This document shows positions 1 through 13,400 of a stretch of 64,000 nucleotides of DNA, in pieces. Made by a program: the position numbers and the translations under genes. Within the stretch, counting starts at the first letter, position 1; each line of letters starts with the position of its first letter. The notes beneath the pieces were generated by a model that was given only the letters and a program-made list of their open reading frames with translations, was not told the DNA's origin and ran no database searches. Source of the stretch: Dirofilaria immitis (taxonomy: Eukaryota; Nematoda; Chromadorea; Rhabditida; Onchocercidae); NCBI GenBank assembly GCA_024305405.1, contig JAKNDB010000105.1:1612001-1676000 (forward strand), in the 5' to 3' direction.

Positions 1-77
1 GAAATTAAATAAATGCTAAATAATTCAAAACAACAGTATAGTCAGAGAAAATTCTGATGATTATGTTATTATTACAG

Positions 78-761
78 GAACTGAGCAATATTTATATTTT
101 TATCGAAAATTCAGAAAAACCAGTGAATCATATTTATTGGGTTTGTCCATCATACGGTTGGTGCTGTGGTGCGGAATGCTGCCAATATTACTACAAGTAA
201 AATTCCCACATTTTACTATAGGCTCTTTTCTTGATTTTTACCGAAATTTAGAAAAATAATCGCAACAGAATAATGGGCGATCTTGGAAAATTTAAGAATC
301 TGAATCTTCTTCCGAATAAATTGATTATCGAAAAAGAGAGCTAATTTTCTATAGTATCTGTCTGCTATTGGAAGTACGGAGTTCTTATTGGTTAAACGAT
401 CATGTGCTCGGTTTTCCATTTGCAACAAACTAGGATGAATTCCATATTTTAATTTCGATTTTAGGCTTCTGTTTTAAGATTTTAAATCCCAGTTTTTTCA
501 GTTTCTATTTTATAAGTTTTGATTTCTGCGCCAAAATATGAAACAACTTATGCAATTTGCAGAGATCCATGGCCATTACTTGGACCAAACTTTTTCGAAT
601 TGATTGGTGCAGCAGCAATTTTTATTAGTGCATTAATCATTCCTCAGATATATCGCCGGTGGCGACGATGGAAGAGGAACAGTGAATCAATGTCATCGGT
701 TTCTATGAGATCATATGAACACATCGTGGAAAATGCAGGAAAGTCACACTTCCTCATATAG
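78..761 (+). CDS. Cysteine-rich single-pass membrane protein, Shisa/WBP1/VOPP1-like (3' part only)
   Basis: Two exons are visible: 78-196 (acceptor ATTACAG, donor AA|GTAAAA) and 563-761 (acceptor TTTGCAG). They join in phase, an AA plus A codon giving Lys. The first encodes a short luminal or extracellular segment ending in a dense cysteine cluster (CPSYGWCCGAECC). The second gives a DPWPLLGPNFFEL junction, one hydrophobic helix (IGAAAIFISALIIP), then a basic stop-transfer stretch (RRWRRWKR) and a short Ser-rich cytoplasmic tail ending at TAG. A CC..CC cluster just before a single helix is typical of the Shisa/CYYR1/WBP1/VOPP1 group of adaptor-like membrane proteins. The 5' exons with any signal peptide lie before the window. 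The gene is convergent with the G-alpha gene. Family placement is inferred from architecture, not from strong residue identity; the exact function is unknown. Confidence 0.6.
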
Positions 762-1389
762 TATCATTTCCCAGATTTGATTGCAATGCGAGCTGCATTA
801 TTTGATCATTAGAAGAATTGTTTAACATTGAACACTATTCTAATCAAAAGAGTTAAACTCTTCCATAGACCTTTATTATTGCTGAAAGCGACACCTAAAA
901 ATCAGTCAGGAACTGAATAAATCAGAATTTATTTGATATTATTCAGAGCTAAAGAGAATTTCACTCATCTGAATTTGATTCCATCGATCCGTGGGAAACT
1001 CTATCTAGGTCCTCATTGGTTCAAGAAAGATGAATGACTACATCATGCGTGATAACCGACGATTCGGCAGACAAAAGATGGAAAAGAAACAATGTTGGAG
1101 CCTTAGGAAGAATTGAAACAATCTGCAAATGATGGAATATGCAGCCATCTAATGGCAATGACTGAATGCGAAAACAAGACTGAGGATGTTGCGCGGTCGG
1201 AGAGAGAGATTGATAAATTTACGGGTACTGGAAGGGATAGGATAGGTGAGGAAGAAATGTGATATTCTGTGCTAATTGGAGTTCATGCAAATGGCATAGT
1301 AATTGTAATTGATAGTGTAGTGAGAATGACACTCATTATGAATCAAACTTTAAGAATTAACTTATGGATGGTTGACACATAAAAGTAGT
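762..1389. other. Convergent intergenic region / 3' UTRs
   Basis: This stretch lies between the stop of the cysteine-rich membrane protein (+) and the stop of the G-alpha gene (-). I see no coding exon here. It probably holds the two 3' UTRs. Confidence 0.5.
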
Positions 1390-4300
1390 TCAGTATAGTC
1401 CGCAGCCTCTCAAATTGGCCTGGATAACCATGTCAATAACACTGTCCAGAATCATTTGAACCTGATTCGTATCGGTCGCACATGTCTGATGGATATAAAT
1501 CGTTTTTTCTGGATTTGCATTTAGGGCTTCGAACTTTTCTTCGATAAACCGCACCGAATCATCGTAGGTTTGTGGCCCTATAACAAGGATTTATACTTGT
1601 TTTTTTTTCTTTTTTAAATTGCCGACGACTAATTAATCCTTAAGCGAATATGTGTTTGATCAAACGACTCATTTAGCCAAATAAAAATTAGTAACTGCAG
1701 CCACATTAATACTGAATAACAAAGTAATTTAGAGAAAGCTTTTTAACCTTCAAATTATTCTTAAATTAATAATCAAGCTTGCCGATGATTTTTAAAATGA
1801 TTGTCGAAATATTTTAAAAAGCAAGAAGTCCAGACTACTATATTTTATTTCTGTAACTAAAACTTAAAAACTAAAAATACATTAAACAAACCATTATATT
1901 CAGGGAAAGCAGTTTTGATCGAAACTCGTTTAATCTTCTCAGCAAATAAATCTTTTTGTTCAGGAATAAAATTATTGATGTATTGATAAACCACCGACTA
2001 TTACATATCGATTCAAATAATCGTAAACTTTCGATCATACGATTCTGTATACAAAAAGAATGTTTGCGATATCGATTTCAAAAAAAGAAGAAAAATCTGA
2101 GAATTCTTGTTATATACATTGATACAGGCGATGGCTAATTGTAAGCGAACAATTTGAGCATAGAAAATCATATCGTTCACGCCTTCAGTTAATTCAAACT
2201 AGTCGATCTTAGATCATTCATTATTTCTCAAATCACCGTCTATAAATATTCCAATGCCAACAATATCTCAATATTATGTGATATAGCTTTTAGTTTGGCT
2301 AATGTAAAATATCATTGTTGTTTGAGATTTTGAACTTTGAATTGCACTTTATAAAATATAAAAAATTTCATTGCATAGCATTCTGCGATTAAAATTTATA
2401 GATTATAAATAGCAAGAAGACTTATACTGAATTATAAATTATCAATTAACAGTTTGAAAGAATTTTTTTAGACTAATAAAACATGATTTAATTTCACTGA
2501 GTTCGAAAAAACAAAAAGAAAGCGTAAATGTAAGGTAATAAAATGTACTACGGTAGACAATAATTTTAAATTAGCCAATTGAAACAGAAATCAAAAAAAT
2601 AATAATATTATGTTGGAAGAATTGAAATAAAGCAGAAAATGGATAGAAAGAAAATGAATGGGATTAGAATAGAATTTTGAAGTTTATATCTCCTTAAACC
2701 ATAATATTTTATTCAACTCTATGATGTTTCCAATGTATTATTTGATCAAATATAATGCATTTCCTACGGAATAATTTAACGATTATTTAATCGAAGAAAT
2801 ATTAGCATATGAATGTTAATGTTGAATTTTTATTGGTCTAAAATATTTATTGTTCAAATTAAAACGATAAATTATTAAGATTCTTAGCAAAATATATGAT
2901 GATTCTTTTATTACAGAATTCTATCGTCACAAGAATTTTGGCTTTCATCTGAGTTCCCCGAAAAACTGCTGTGAAAATATAAAAGAAAGAATAGCAATTA
3001 AATTGGAAGCTGACATTTATTTATGAATATAACCCACTCGTAAATTCTATGTCAGTGATTAATGAAATCATATAAATATTTTTTTACATAACTGTTCTCC
3101 GATTTTCATAATTGCAGAATAATTAAATAATATTATCAATTTTATGGCCTGGCGTGAAACTTAAATTTCATAAAAATCGTAATTATAAATAATATGGTGC
3201 TTTGTGAAGACTTTTCCTAATACGAGATGATTCTATATGAAATATTTTTGTCAACTTATTGCTAACTCTATTTTTATTTCGTTATGCTTGGCACTTTTTA
3301 TTAAAATTTAAGCTTTGGGAAAAAATAACTATATCAAAACTTCTAAGCAAGCCATATATTTTTCTCCCACACTATTCACTTAATATAAAAAATGAATTGA
3401 TAGGTACGAGCAAGTCGTCACTAAAATTCTAATATATTGTTGCTTAATTGCAAAGATTTCACATCACTCATTTAAAATGTAGTTGGAAAAGAGAATAATT
3501 ATAGTCCCTGACGAGAAATGATTTATATTTTTCCATATGTTTGCATTTTATCCAATTATCATTTTCAACTGATCAGATTGAAAAGTGCTTTTTGCTTATT
3601 TCGTAATTAAATTTCAGTTTAATTCGACGATATGCTCAGTTGATGAGGATATACACCCTGGTATATTGCTCGAAAGAAAATGACACTTGATGATGCATCG
3701 TCCGAACAAAAGTTCGTATTTTATAAATTGCAGCAACGAAGCATTAATAGGTAATTTATGTGGTTTAAATTGATCCAGAGATTAAAATATAATTGGACTA
3801 TAAATCGATAACAGGCATATGAAATGAAAAAGCAATGATTACCGTAGTTTCGTCCTCAAAAAGCATTTGATCATATTGACTAATTGCTGCAATAAATATG
3901 ATTGCATTGACGTCTTCAAAGCAATGAATCCATTTCTTACGTTCGGAACGCTGTCCACCGACATCAAAAATTCTGCGAATTATTCAGAAAATTAAAAAAT
4001 TTGAGGATATAAACGAAATCAGCAAATTTTAGTCTAATACAAATCTACAAAGAAATTTTATCTAATTTTTTTGTGTTTCAACCATGTATATAAATAAAAG
4101 TTTTTCTGGTAAGGGTAAACAAAAAAGTAATTAGAAATGAGAAATTCATATGTATTATTGTTGTATATTCCAATGACCACTTTCGAGATTTTTCTCAATG
4201 TAGATTATGTGGCATGTTCTTAATCAAAGTAATAGTAACACGAAACACTACTTTTCATTTTGCTTTGTGACAAATATTCATAGAAAAGAAAAGTTATTAT

Positions 4301-6141
4301 GGAATTGAATGAAAATTAAACGAAATAAATCTTCGGCTTGAAAACATTCAAAAATTAAATTTATAACAGAGAATTAATTAGCCATTTATTTATTTAATAG
4401 TTTCAAAAACCACCGAAAATCAACATTTTTCATTTTGAATTTCACTTCCACAATGCCTGTTGTTTTAATTCGACTGAGCAAAATATCCTGTTCGGTAGGT
4501 TTATAACCCGGAAATGAGACCCGATCCACGGAATCCATAAAACTGTAAAATATCATCTTCGGAAATGTTTTTTCCAGAATCATTTCCAATTGCAATAAAA
4601 AGTTTGTTATACTGTTGCTATGCATAAGTACATTTTTAGTTTCATCAGCATTGAATTTTGTCAGCTTTTAGAATATCAAACAAGATTTTGGAAAGGCTCA
4701 GATTTTTCCATGATTTTTCTAAATTCTCAAGTCCATCTAATTCTATTGATATCAAAACCACCGAAATCTTAAGCGACAAATATGAGGTTCACTAAATTAT
4801 ATTAATGAAACATACAACGATATCGATTGGTGTAACTTTGATTAATACATTTATACACCCTCAAAAATCATTTGATCTTTGATCTTAGTCCAAATGCGCT
4901 TAAAGAAAAGCTGTTCTAATTGAAAGAAAATGCGATGCATGTTAAATATGAATATTTACTAAGCAGTCGATTCTGGCATCTGAAATTCATTTCCACGTTC
5001 GTAAGCATCCTTACAAACTCCTTTATCATTCCATAAATTTTTCAGCGCAGCAGTTAGTGCAGGTGTTAGAGGTTCTGATTCGTTACCTGATTTTAGAACA
5101 TCCATTACAATGCGAGCATCAGCCTACAAAACTTTTCGAATCTGACTTTTCAAATTTCAGTATTTTTGCAACAAGAGCTACTACAAAATGCTAATATACT
5201 GATCGTTCTTATTCGCTGTCCCTGATTCATTTCGTTGTTGTCATAATTGCTTTATGAAAATTTAAAATATGATCGTCAAAAGTTTATTTTTAAAACATCA
5301 AGAAATATTATGATTTCGATTATGAACATAAAAGGTTCAGTGAAATCCTTTAAAAAATTTTCGTTGCAAACCTACATCTCGTTCTGAATTCTCAAATGGT
5401 ATATTGAGCTTTTTCATGCCCTTCAAAATGGAAGCCATTCCTTGCACTATATTGTTGTAAATCACTTTTTTTGCTGATTTATTTCTTCATCAGTAAATCC
5501 ATTAGTGTGTAATAATCTGAATAACATGATTTTCATTTTAAATAAAAAGAGATTTAAATTTATGAGAAATTAAACTATTTTTTATAATGGTTTGGGCATA
5601 AAATAAATTTGAAATTTTGCTTCGAATTTAAGGCTAATTAAATTGTTTGCACATAAAAAGCGCACTTTCATAATAAATTCTGTCCATTAAAAATTGTAGT
5701 GAATGCCAAGCTCACCTCATCTGTTTAAGAATTGTACTTTTGCCACATTCCCGGGTCCTAAAAATTATTTTAATTATGGACTACAGCAGCGAAATGAACA
5801 TTCTAAGGATCCATATTTTAACAGTTATGATTTTAGGAAAATTCGCCATTATTATAAATAATTGTTTTCTCTTGATATAATAGTTTCTTTCCAATCACAT
5901 GCAAGTTAAGCGATATTGAATGGTTAACTAAATATTGAAAGTATCAAAATGATTTAACTAGTGAACAACGTAAATGCTTGTAAGCCGTTTTTCACATCAC
6001 TTTAGATTACAGAAATAACCAACCTAGAAGAAGTAATTTAACAATATTTTGCTGAGCAGCACGACCTTGAATCATTTCTCGATCAATAGCTTTGCTCTTT
6101 GCCACCATCGTTTTTTCTTCTTGACTTTGGCATATGCCCAT
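1390..6141 (-). CDS. gpa-16: Heterotrimeric G-protein alpha subunit, Gi/o class, GPA-16-like
   Basis: Eight exons on the minus strand: 6024-6141, 5716-5757, 5376-5516, 4960-5123, 4414-4542, 3843-3972, 1892-2044 and 1390-1577, all with GT..AG borders. The product is a membrane-attached GTPase coupling receptors or GPR/GoLoco proteins to effectors. Visible motifs: N-terminal MGIC (Gly2 myristoylation and Cys palmitoylation signals), P-loop GPGECGKST, switch [10 protein letters not shown] with the catalytic Arg, switch [14 protein letters not shown] with the catalytic Gln, NKKD, TCATDT, and the C-terminus NLRGCGLY, whose Cys at -4 is the pertussis-toxin type position. The phrases [16 protein letters not shown] and CATDTNQVQ resemble C. 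elegans GPA-16 (embryonic spindle orientation and asymmetry) as I recall it, while the tail resembles GOA-1. Three exons each lack one base in a mononucleotide run (5750-5752, 5466-5472, 1953-1957). With one base restored in each, the protein is 355 residues, the normal G-alpha size. G-alpha identity is near certain; the paralogue name is less so. Confidence 0.85.
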
Positions 6142-7909
6142 TTCAACTCAATTTTTACGATAGAAAAGGAGACAGATTCGTAGAACTAAGCAGCAACTGG
6201 TAATAATTGGCTTCCTTGATTCCACGTTTGATTTCACGTTGAAAGTGTAATCAGAATAGCAATTAGATTCAGCTACATATATGACAACGTTCCGCGACTG
6301 CATGATCGAAAATATTATTGTTTCATATTCGTTCGTAATTTGAAAAAATGAATTGAAAAAACAATGCATTTCGTGCTGAATTAATTCAAGAACTTTTAAT
6401 AAATCTTCAATCAATTCTGTTTAGGCGTTATGTAATTTATTTGAAACTCAAAGAATTCTAAAATTCATCAGATTGCTACTCAAATTACGATTAAAAATAC
6501 TGTTCGCATCTAAAGTTTGAAAGATTACGTTTAACTTCTCTTTTATTCCTCGATATTTTCTATCGTGCAAAATATGATGATAGAAACATATAGCTCGAAA
6601 TAATTGAAAAGTAAGAGAAGTGAAACGAGTCGATTTATCATTTATAGTCTAATGAAAGAGAAGACAATTTGATTTTAGATTTATATTCATTTTATTATCA
6701 CTCCAGGCAACAAGATTATTCAGAACAAATTTTAGATCTTAGCTCTGTGTCTAAATACAATGAAAATTACATCGTTTTTGCACTGATGAAATAATTAGTA
6801 GATGAGTAATACAAATTAAAGAATTGAAAATCTCTTACAAAAAATATGTATCTGGAATCAATGTCAAATCATTAAGTAAATATGGTTTTTGTTTTAAAAC
6901 TGTGAATTAAATATTTCACCATTTTGTGTGTCAATTATCAATTTCTTACCCGAAAATATAATTTCTCTAAGCATTAGAGAAATCATTTTTGTATAATTTT
7001 TTTTCAATAAATTTTGATAGTGCTTAACTTTTGCTTAAAACAACTATGTAGGATTTGAATGGAGATAATCTTTGTTCTTTCAACCGTGACTTTCCTAAAA
7101 AGTTTTTGAATTTTTGAAAAATTTCCCTTGACTGGTTGACAAATAATCAGAAAAAGGAAGAGAAAATCAAAAAAAAACTTTCAGTATTAAATAATCAAAT
7201 TGTCCTTTAATTCAAAATTTATTTCACATTTTAAAGTGTAGCAGTGTTATATTTCTAAATCTGATTGTCATTAAAAAATATAAATTGCAATTCATTTTTT
7301 CAGATATCTACTAAATGTTACTTCGGAAAAAAGCGTAAAATCAGTGATACATCTTTAACCAATCAGTGATGTTACTAAAAATTAGTGCAAAACTAGAAAT
7401 TAATTTTTCGAAGATTCAAAAAATCCAGGTTGATAAGAAATTTCACTCTTTTATAAAAATGAAAAATTCTTGATCAACATATTTTGAAACATTAAAGCTG
7501 TGTCTATATTCAATGATTCTCCTTAGTTAAACCCAACCATATCAGTCTTTGGAATGCATCCGCTTCAAAAGAAAGTATTAAGTTTGGTAGTGCACAATTG
7601 ACTGAAAATGATTCTGTCTTGCGGTTCTCAGCTTAGTAAATTGGTAATAAATTTTAATGAAAATATTCAGCGGTGGATTCATAGAGAAGCATGATCCAAA
7701 TATTATGGATAAAACACATGAAACTATTTTGCAAAGAGCCAATCCAAATCCATATCCAAAGAATTTTAAAATAGTATCATTCAAAAAATAAAACCCCTTT
7801 CAAAAATCTTTCTAAAAAATAAATTTATTTAAGCGCTTAATGCTGAATAAGAATGTTTGATAAGAAATTCCAACCATTTCATTCTTCTGCAATATAAAGA
7901 TTTTGAATA
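6142..7909. other. Intergenic, upstream of the G-alpha gene
   Basis: AT-rich sequence holding the presumed promoter and 5' UTR of the minus-strand G-alpha gene. Short open frames occur (for example minus strand 6148-6414), but none has recognisable motifs or matching splice sites. Confidence 0.4.
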
Positions 7910-8005
7910 AAATATAAATTTATATGACAAAAAAATTTGATAAATATAAATTTATATGACAAAAAAATTTGATAAATATAAATTTATATGACAAAAAATT
8001 TGATA
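7910..8005. repeat. 33-base tandem repeat, three copies
   Basis: A unit reading aatataaatttatatgac followed by an A-run and tttgata occurs three times head to tail. The copies differ mainly in the A-run, which is one base shorter in the last. It is intergenic and has no evident function. Confidence 0.85.
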
Positions 8006-9066
8006 AAAATCCTTCTAGAAATTTAATTTTGAGGAGAACTTCGATGCGAATAAGGAAGGAAAATAATATTTTCATCTCCAACTTCATTTGCTCATCTAAA
8101 TATGTTTCTACGTCATATGCGTAAGATTAGAAATCATTATTTCTTGTCAGATGATAAATTAATGTCAAATAAAATGCGGAGATGCAGTACTCTGAAGTAT
8201 TTTCTGTTTTTCAGTGTTGTAACTCATTCTTAGGTATCAATGCGGTGAACAAAATTTTTTGATCATTACTGTGATATCCGACGTCTCTCAAAGACATTCA
8301 TATAAGTATCAAGAAGGACGAAGAAATTGTATGATCCATAATTGATACTCAGTTTAAGAAATTGCTTTTCATAGTCTTTAATTGATGTTAAATTTAATTT
8401 CTGTCAGCATATTATAGATTCTCATCGCTTACAAATATTTTTTACTGCTACTATATGCTATTTACTTGCCCATGTATCTTAGATGATTAATTACTCTTTG
8501 CCTATATCCTATCCCACGAAGGGCATATAATAATGTGTTAGTTTTTGGGCATTGCTGGATAATGTTCTAGTGGTAAACGGTCGATTTATAGTCGAGCTCT
8601 TACAACCAGTAGGAGTAAAATCTTTACCCTCGGAAAAACGCCTAATAACTTAACCCTGAGTAGTGCAACAATTTCTTCCTGTCGTCAATATTAACAACTT
8701 CCGACCCAATAAACCATTTCAAATATAATTGTCTGTGAAACATCAATTCGCTTTCCCACATCAAAAAAGAAGAAAGTTCTTGTTTTTTCATGACAATAAG
8801 AAATAAGTTTGTGACAGTTTGTTGAGTTAAGATCACTGTCACTTACTACCATATATTCGAGCAAAGCATCTCTTATAGTTTCACAAATCCCGCATTAATA
8901 ATGACGATTAGTTAGTAAGCTTTCCTTTTGCCGCATTACTTGCTCATTCAAAATATTATAAATAATAGAAGCTTTTCAAAAATTTACACAACGTTCTGAA
9001 AGGATTAAAAGAAGTAGAGAAAATGAAGAAGGCTTGAATAATATAATAATTCAAGCTTATTGAAAC
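8006..9066. other. Intergenic, nothing clear
   Basis: AT-rich. A minus-strand open frame at 8642-8842 and a tRNA-like hairpin near 8560-8630 were considered; neither could be supported as a gene. Confidence 0.3.
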
Positions 9067-10002
9067 ATGTGCGTCCAATTGCTTTTCCATGATAAGATGT
9101 TTAATGAAGAGAAAAGAGCAACTAATATTCATATTAATCTGCCGCTGCATGTTGTTTCATTGATGTTGGAGGCAAAGATAGCCATAAACCAGGTAAAGAC
9201 ATCTGTCCTCCGCATTCATCACCGTGACAACCTAAATATACTTGCTAGCACCATTAATAGGCATGCAGACAGAATGTTATTAGCCTGGACAAAACAACGA
9301 ACTATTATTTTTCTAATGGTTCACTGATTTTTACAAGAGCAGCTTTTTAGTTCAGAAGTCAAGTCTTCCTTCTAAATATAGAAGGCCTTGACTTAATTCT
9401 CAATAATCCAGAAAGTAACGTCCCAAATTGTGGTTATGTGTGGATATATCAACAATTTCAAGGCTTCGCAAGCTTAGACCTAACCTTGCCAGATTCTCGC
9501 CAGCACCTTGACGAGTCGTATTATTGTTCATTTCGAATTGGACAATTATTAAAGTGTAATTGGCAGCTTACCTGTAAGTGCCTCAACTGTAAATCTCAAT
9601 ATCCTTGCATGCCAAAACATGTTCGGGAAATCGTTATGAAAATGTATCCAGCAAAGACTGATGTAATGACTTACATTGGAACAAAAATTTTATATTCTAA
9701 ATGGACAGGCAATGACATATTACTGAAAATATGTTCTTGCTTATTTCCGGCAATGAAGAATCATGGCAGCATTGGTACTTTCGAATTAGCGTCTTTATAC
9801 ATCTTTGATAATCACATATTCCTTTCATCCTAAACCAATCGTACTCACTGATTCAAAGACTCTGTTCACAGTCTTTATTTCCAGAAATTTTTTAACAAAA
9901 GAAACTAGCAGTGTCGACATGCTTATTTTTCTTATAACCTCTAAAATATTTAAGATATTGACTGCAAAGCAAGACAATTTCCCATTCGATTTTGCTTTCT
10001 AA
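9067..10002 (+). other. Unassigned cluster of open frames, possible decayed element or gene
   Basis: Three plus-strand frames follow one another: 9067-9327 (86 codons), 9438-9833 (131 codons, with CKCLNCKSQYPC in its middle) and 9805-10002 (65 codons, starting in a different frame and containing VLTDSKTLF). The local base composition is less AT-rich than the flanks. TDSKTLF loosely recalls the RNase H segment of copia-type retroelements, but I see no reverse transcriptase YxDD box, integrase or LTR. No splice-site pairs join the frames convincingly. It may be a decayed retroelement or an unrecognised single-exon gene with a frameshift. Confidence 0.25.
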
Positions 10003-10415
10003 TGCAGTGTTGAGGAATGCTTAATGCACAGAAAAATAATGATATGATGAGTTATCAATGCTAAAAAATACATCACTAAGGCAATAAAGATATGAAGAGA
10101 GTGTTGCTCAGGTATCCGTTACTTACATAGATTTTTCCAACTACAAAATCCTAGAATTATGTCACAATCTTAGAATACAATATCAATATCATTATGATTA
10201 TCACTGGAGCCGTAGTGTTGTCGAATCAAATAATAATGATAAAAATTTAAGCGACCTGTTTTATGAACCTCATATTCCGATATGGTTTTTGTTCTGAGAA
10301 GAAAAGATAATAAACATCTTACGCTATTTATTTCATACAAATAATATATATCCAGTACATGATGAAATGACATAATGAAAAAAAAGTTATTAATCTAAAA
10401 AAGTAAAAATAGCAA

Positions 10416-13400
10416 TTATTCATCGATTCTATCACAACCGTCTACATCAGAAATAGCATCCTTCAGAAATGAAGGGGTTTGTTGATCCTGCGAATGCCGC
10501 TCTACGATTACTTCCTGAGAATTCTCATTACCGGCAACTATTGAAAAAGATGTTTCAGAGAGTGACTTATCAATCGTAGGTGTAACTTCCATGTTCTCTC
10601 TTCTCAACGGGATAAGCTAAAACAAAATTCACTTAAAGCACAGAGAGTATAAATCAATTTGAAATTGAATCAGAAAAAATATCATCAAAAGATCAGCATT
10701 AATACTAAACGAAGTCATATCAAATTAATTCCAGCTCAGTGTAAAAACCTTGGATGCTTCATTTGAACTATCTGCTTCTGCAGCTTGCGATGAGTTGGTT
10801 GGACTGAAATTAACGCGAGCAGAACCAAAAAGACGTGACATCAAACTTCTAGTGGGCCCTAAAAACTATGTATATTTAAAAACAAAATATAATTTCAAAT
10901 TATCAATAGAGCTTACAACTGCCTCCAAAAGATTAAATAAGAACCACAATTTACATACGATGTAAGCTAAAATTATGAGATACTGAAATAGAAGAAACAC
11001 GTATATATATATACTCATTTCTTGAATCATTAAATCAGCAGGAAATAACAGACTCTAAAAACGTAAACGTGATTATTCTGAGACTACCGTAGTACGTGTA
11101 GATCAGTAAATAATATTAAGTTATTAACAATGTTCTGCCCATTAAAGAAATTGAAATAAACACCTGATAGCTGATTTGTTGAGCAACTTGCTACACCATC
11201 GCTTGCGCTACCTAAATCAAACATTCGTTAAAAGCTTTCTGAAAATGTCTCAGAAAATATGTGTATTTTTCAGAACCAAGAAATTTCTTGAAGCGGAAAC
11301 ACTTGGATTCATTCTTCTCCTTGATGAAATAAGCGTGCAGAAAATCCAAGTTAAGCGGATTTTTCCAAAATAACATGGTGAAATCCCAAAAAAACCTACA
11401 CGTCTGTTGTCCAGCACATATTTTACGTTCGTATAGTTCATCGGTTGCGGAAGATCCTTGAAGAGGACGACGTCTATTACGTGAACCGTTTTCTGTTTGT
11501 CCAACGATTATTTGTGCCTGATGAAGAGCAGCCCGTAATAAAATATCCAAAATGTTGCGATGCATTGTATTACTAACTTCTATAAGCCTTAAAAGTGGTC
11601 AAATTAAAATCGAAGACATACATTGAAAGAGAAAAACAAATTTTATTTCGTCGTCAAAATCGTTCCAAAATTCAAATAGTGCTGATAACATGAGATAAAA
11701 ACACACTCATTGTAGGTAGTTGTAACTTGGTTTTCGTTTTTCGCGTATAATTTTTACAAGATGAATCGATCCTTGCAGATATTTCATTCTTCTCAATTAA
11801 TTTGACAAGTTCATTTTCCAGCTGCAATACTAGACATTTTTTTCTAGGAATCCCTAAAGCTGAAGCATAATTTATAACTTTTACACATACACAAAAAAAC
11901 ATTGAAAACTGAAACATAATATGATAAAGTACTTCGTGCTATTTGCTTTTCTTGAAAATAATTGCTTTGAAACCAGAAAAAAATGATTAACCTAAAATTA
12001 GGCTAAGAAAAGCATATTAATTCCTTTTTTTTTCTAAAAATCACATCTGGAGTAAATTTCTGACATACAAATGACTAAAATGATTACCTCGCTCACATGA
12101 ACACGAAAAGTAGTAGCCATTTTGTTCATATCAGCAACTGCATATGGTGTAAAATATTGCACAATAGCCCGTCGTCGAATTAAATGATAGAGTTCCTTCA
12201 CATGCGACCAAAGATGCATATTTAAAAGAAGCTGATCACGAATCTGGAAAAAGCTTTCATTAAAGAGAAATAAGCCGAATAATCCAATGGCATGTGCAGA
12301 TATTCACTAGAGAATGTTCCTTTGCACATACAATAAATAACTTTTAAGAATTCAAGAACTACAAAATGGATCTTTGCAGCGGAAAATTAAATTCTTTTAA
12401 ATACTCGTCACTCTCCAAAGCCATCAAAGGCAGAAGGATATCTCACTGAGATATATCATTTGATGCAAATTTCTTTCAATTCGCGATGTCTCTTTCTGGA
12501 AAATTCGTTTCTCGCCATACTTATTTACTCTCAAGTCTGGCAGAAAAATTGATCAAGATAAAGAAACGGGACAATTTGTTGTTTCCAATTCATTAAGATA
12601 GCTTGTATTTTCCACAGACCGTTTTCACGAGATTAGACATCATATCAAGAAAATGTATATTAAATTCCCTTCCTCTCGCTTAATTTTAGATTCTATTATA
12701 GTCCATCATTTCACCTTGTAAATAGAAGTCTCTCTAATATGTTTGAGAGACAAAAAAACTGAGGAAAGAATAATAAGCTGAATAAAATAAATAACGAACA
12801 AACCTCTTCCAAAATATCAAAACAGACCCCAAATTGACTTTTTACAAATTTTTGTAGTAATTCAATAAGTTTTGGTTCCGCCTCAAGAAATTTCCAGAAC
12901 ATCAAGCTCCCTAGAACTTTGTCTTTCAATTCAGATCGACCAAAAGTTGCTAATGCACAAATGGTACCGAATATAACAACATCTTTAGCGGCCAACAACG
13001 CTGGGTAATCAAAATAATCAAACTCAATCTGAAAACATAATTTCCAAATAATTCTGCATTAATTTGCGACTGATTTCCGGCAACGAAAATACCTCAAAAT
13101 CCTTGACGCAATATTTTTCATGAAGAAGACTTCAATAAATGAATATGACACAGTGAAGTGTACGAACGATTTTGTTATACTTAATTATAACTACTTCGAA
13201 ATGATATTTTCAACCTATAATTATTCATATCTTGATAACTCATATCTCATTGGGACATCAAATGTATTTTAATAATGGATACCTTCAGGCATTTCTCGGC
13301 CACCAGTCTATAATTTCTCATGTTAAGATAATTTAAAGCAGCAACTGCTCCAACTTTGGCCTGTGCACTATCAATTATTTCTTTCATATTCCTAGTAGCT

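Noticed and set aside
8560..8632. tRNA-like fold: ggtaaacggtcga stem with tttatag loop
   Set aside because: The anticodon-like hairpin is only four base pairs, and no TTCGANNC T-loop, closing acceptor stem or D-loop consensus could be found.
9067..10002. Wolbachia-derived nuclear insertion, common in filarial worms
   Set aside because: No recognisable bacterial protein or gene order, and the frames lack bacterial start context.
12355..12450. Extra csn-1 exon between exons 8 and 9
   Set aside because: Exons 8 and 9 join directly in phase (ILEE then IRDQLLLN) as in the family, leaving no place for it.
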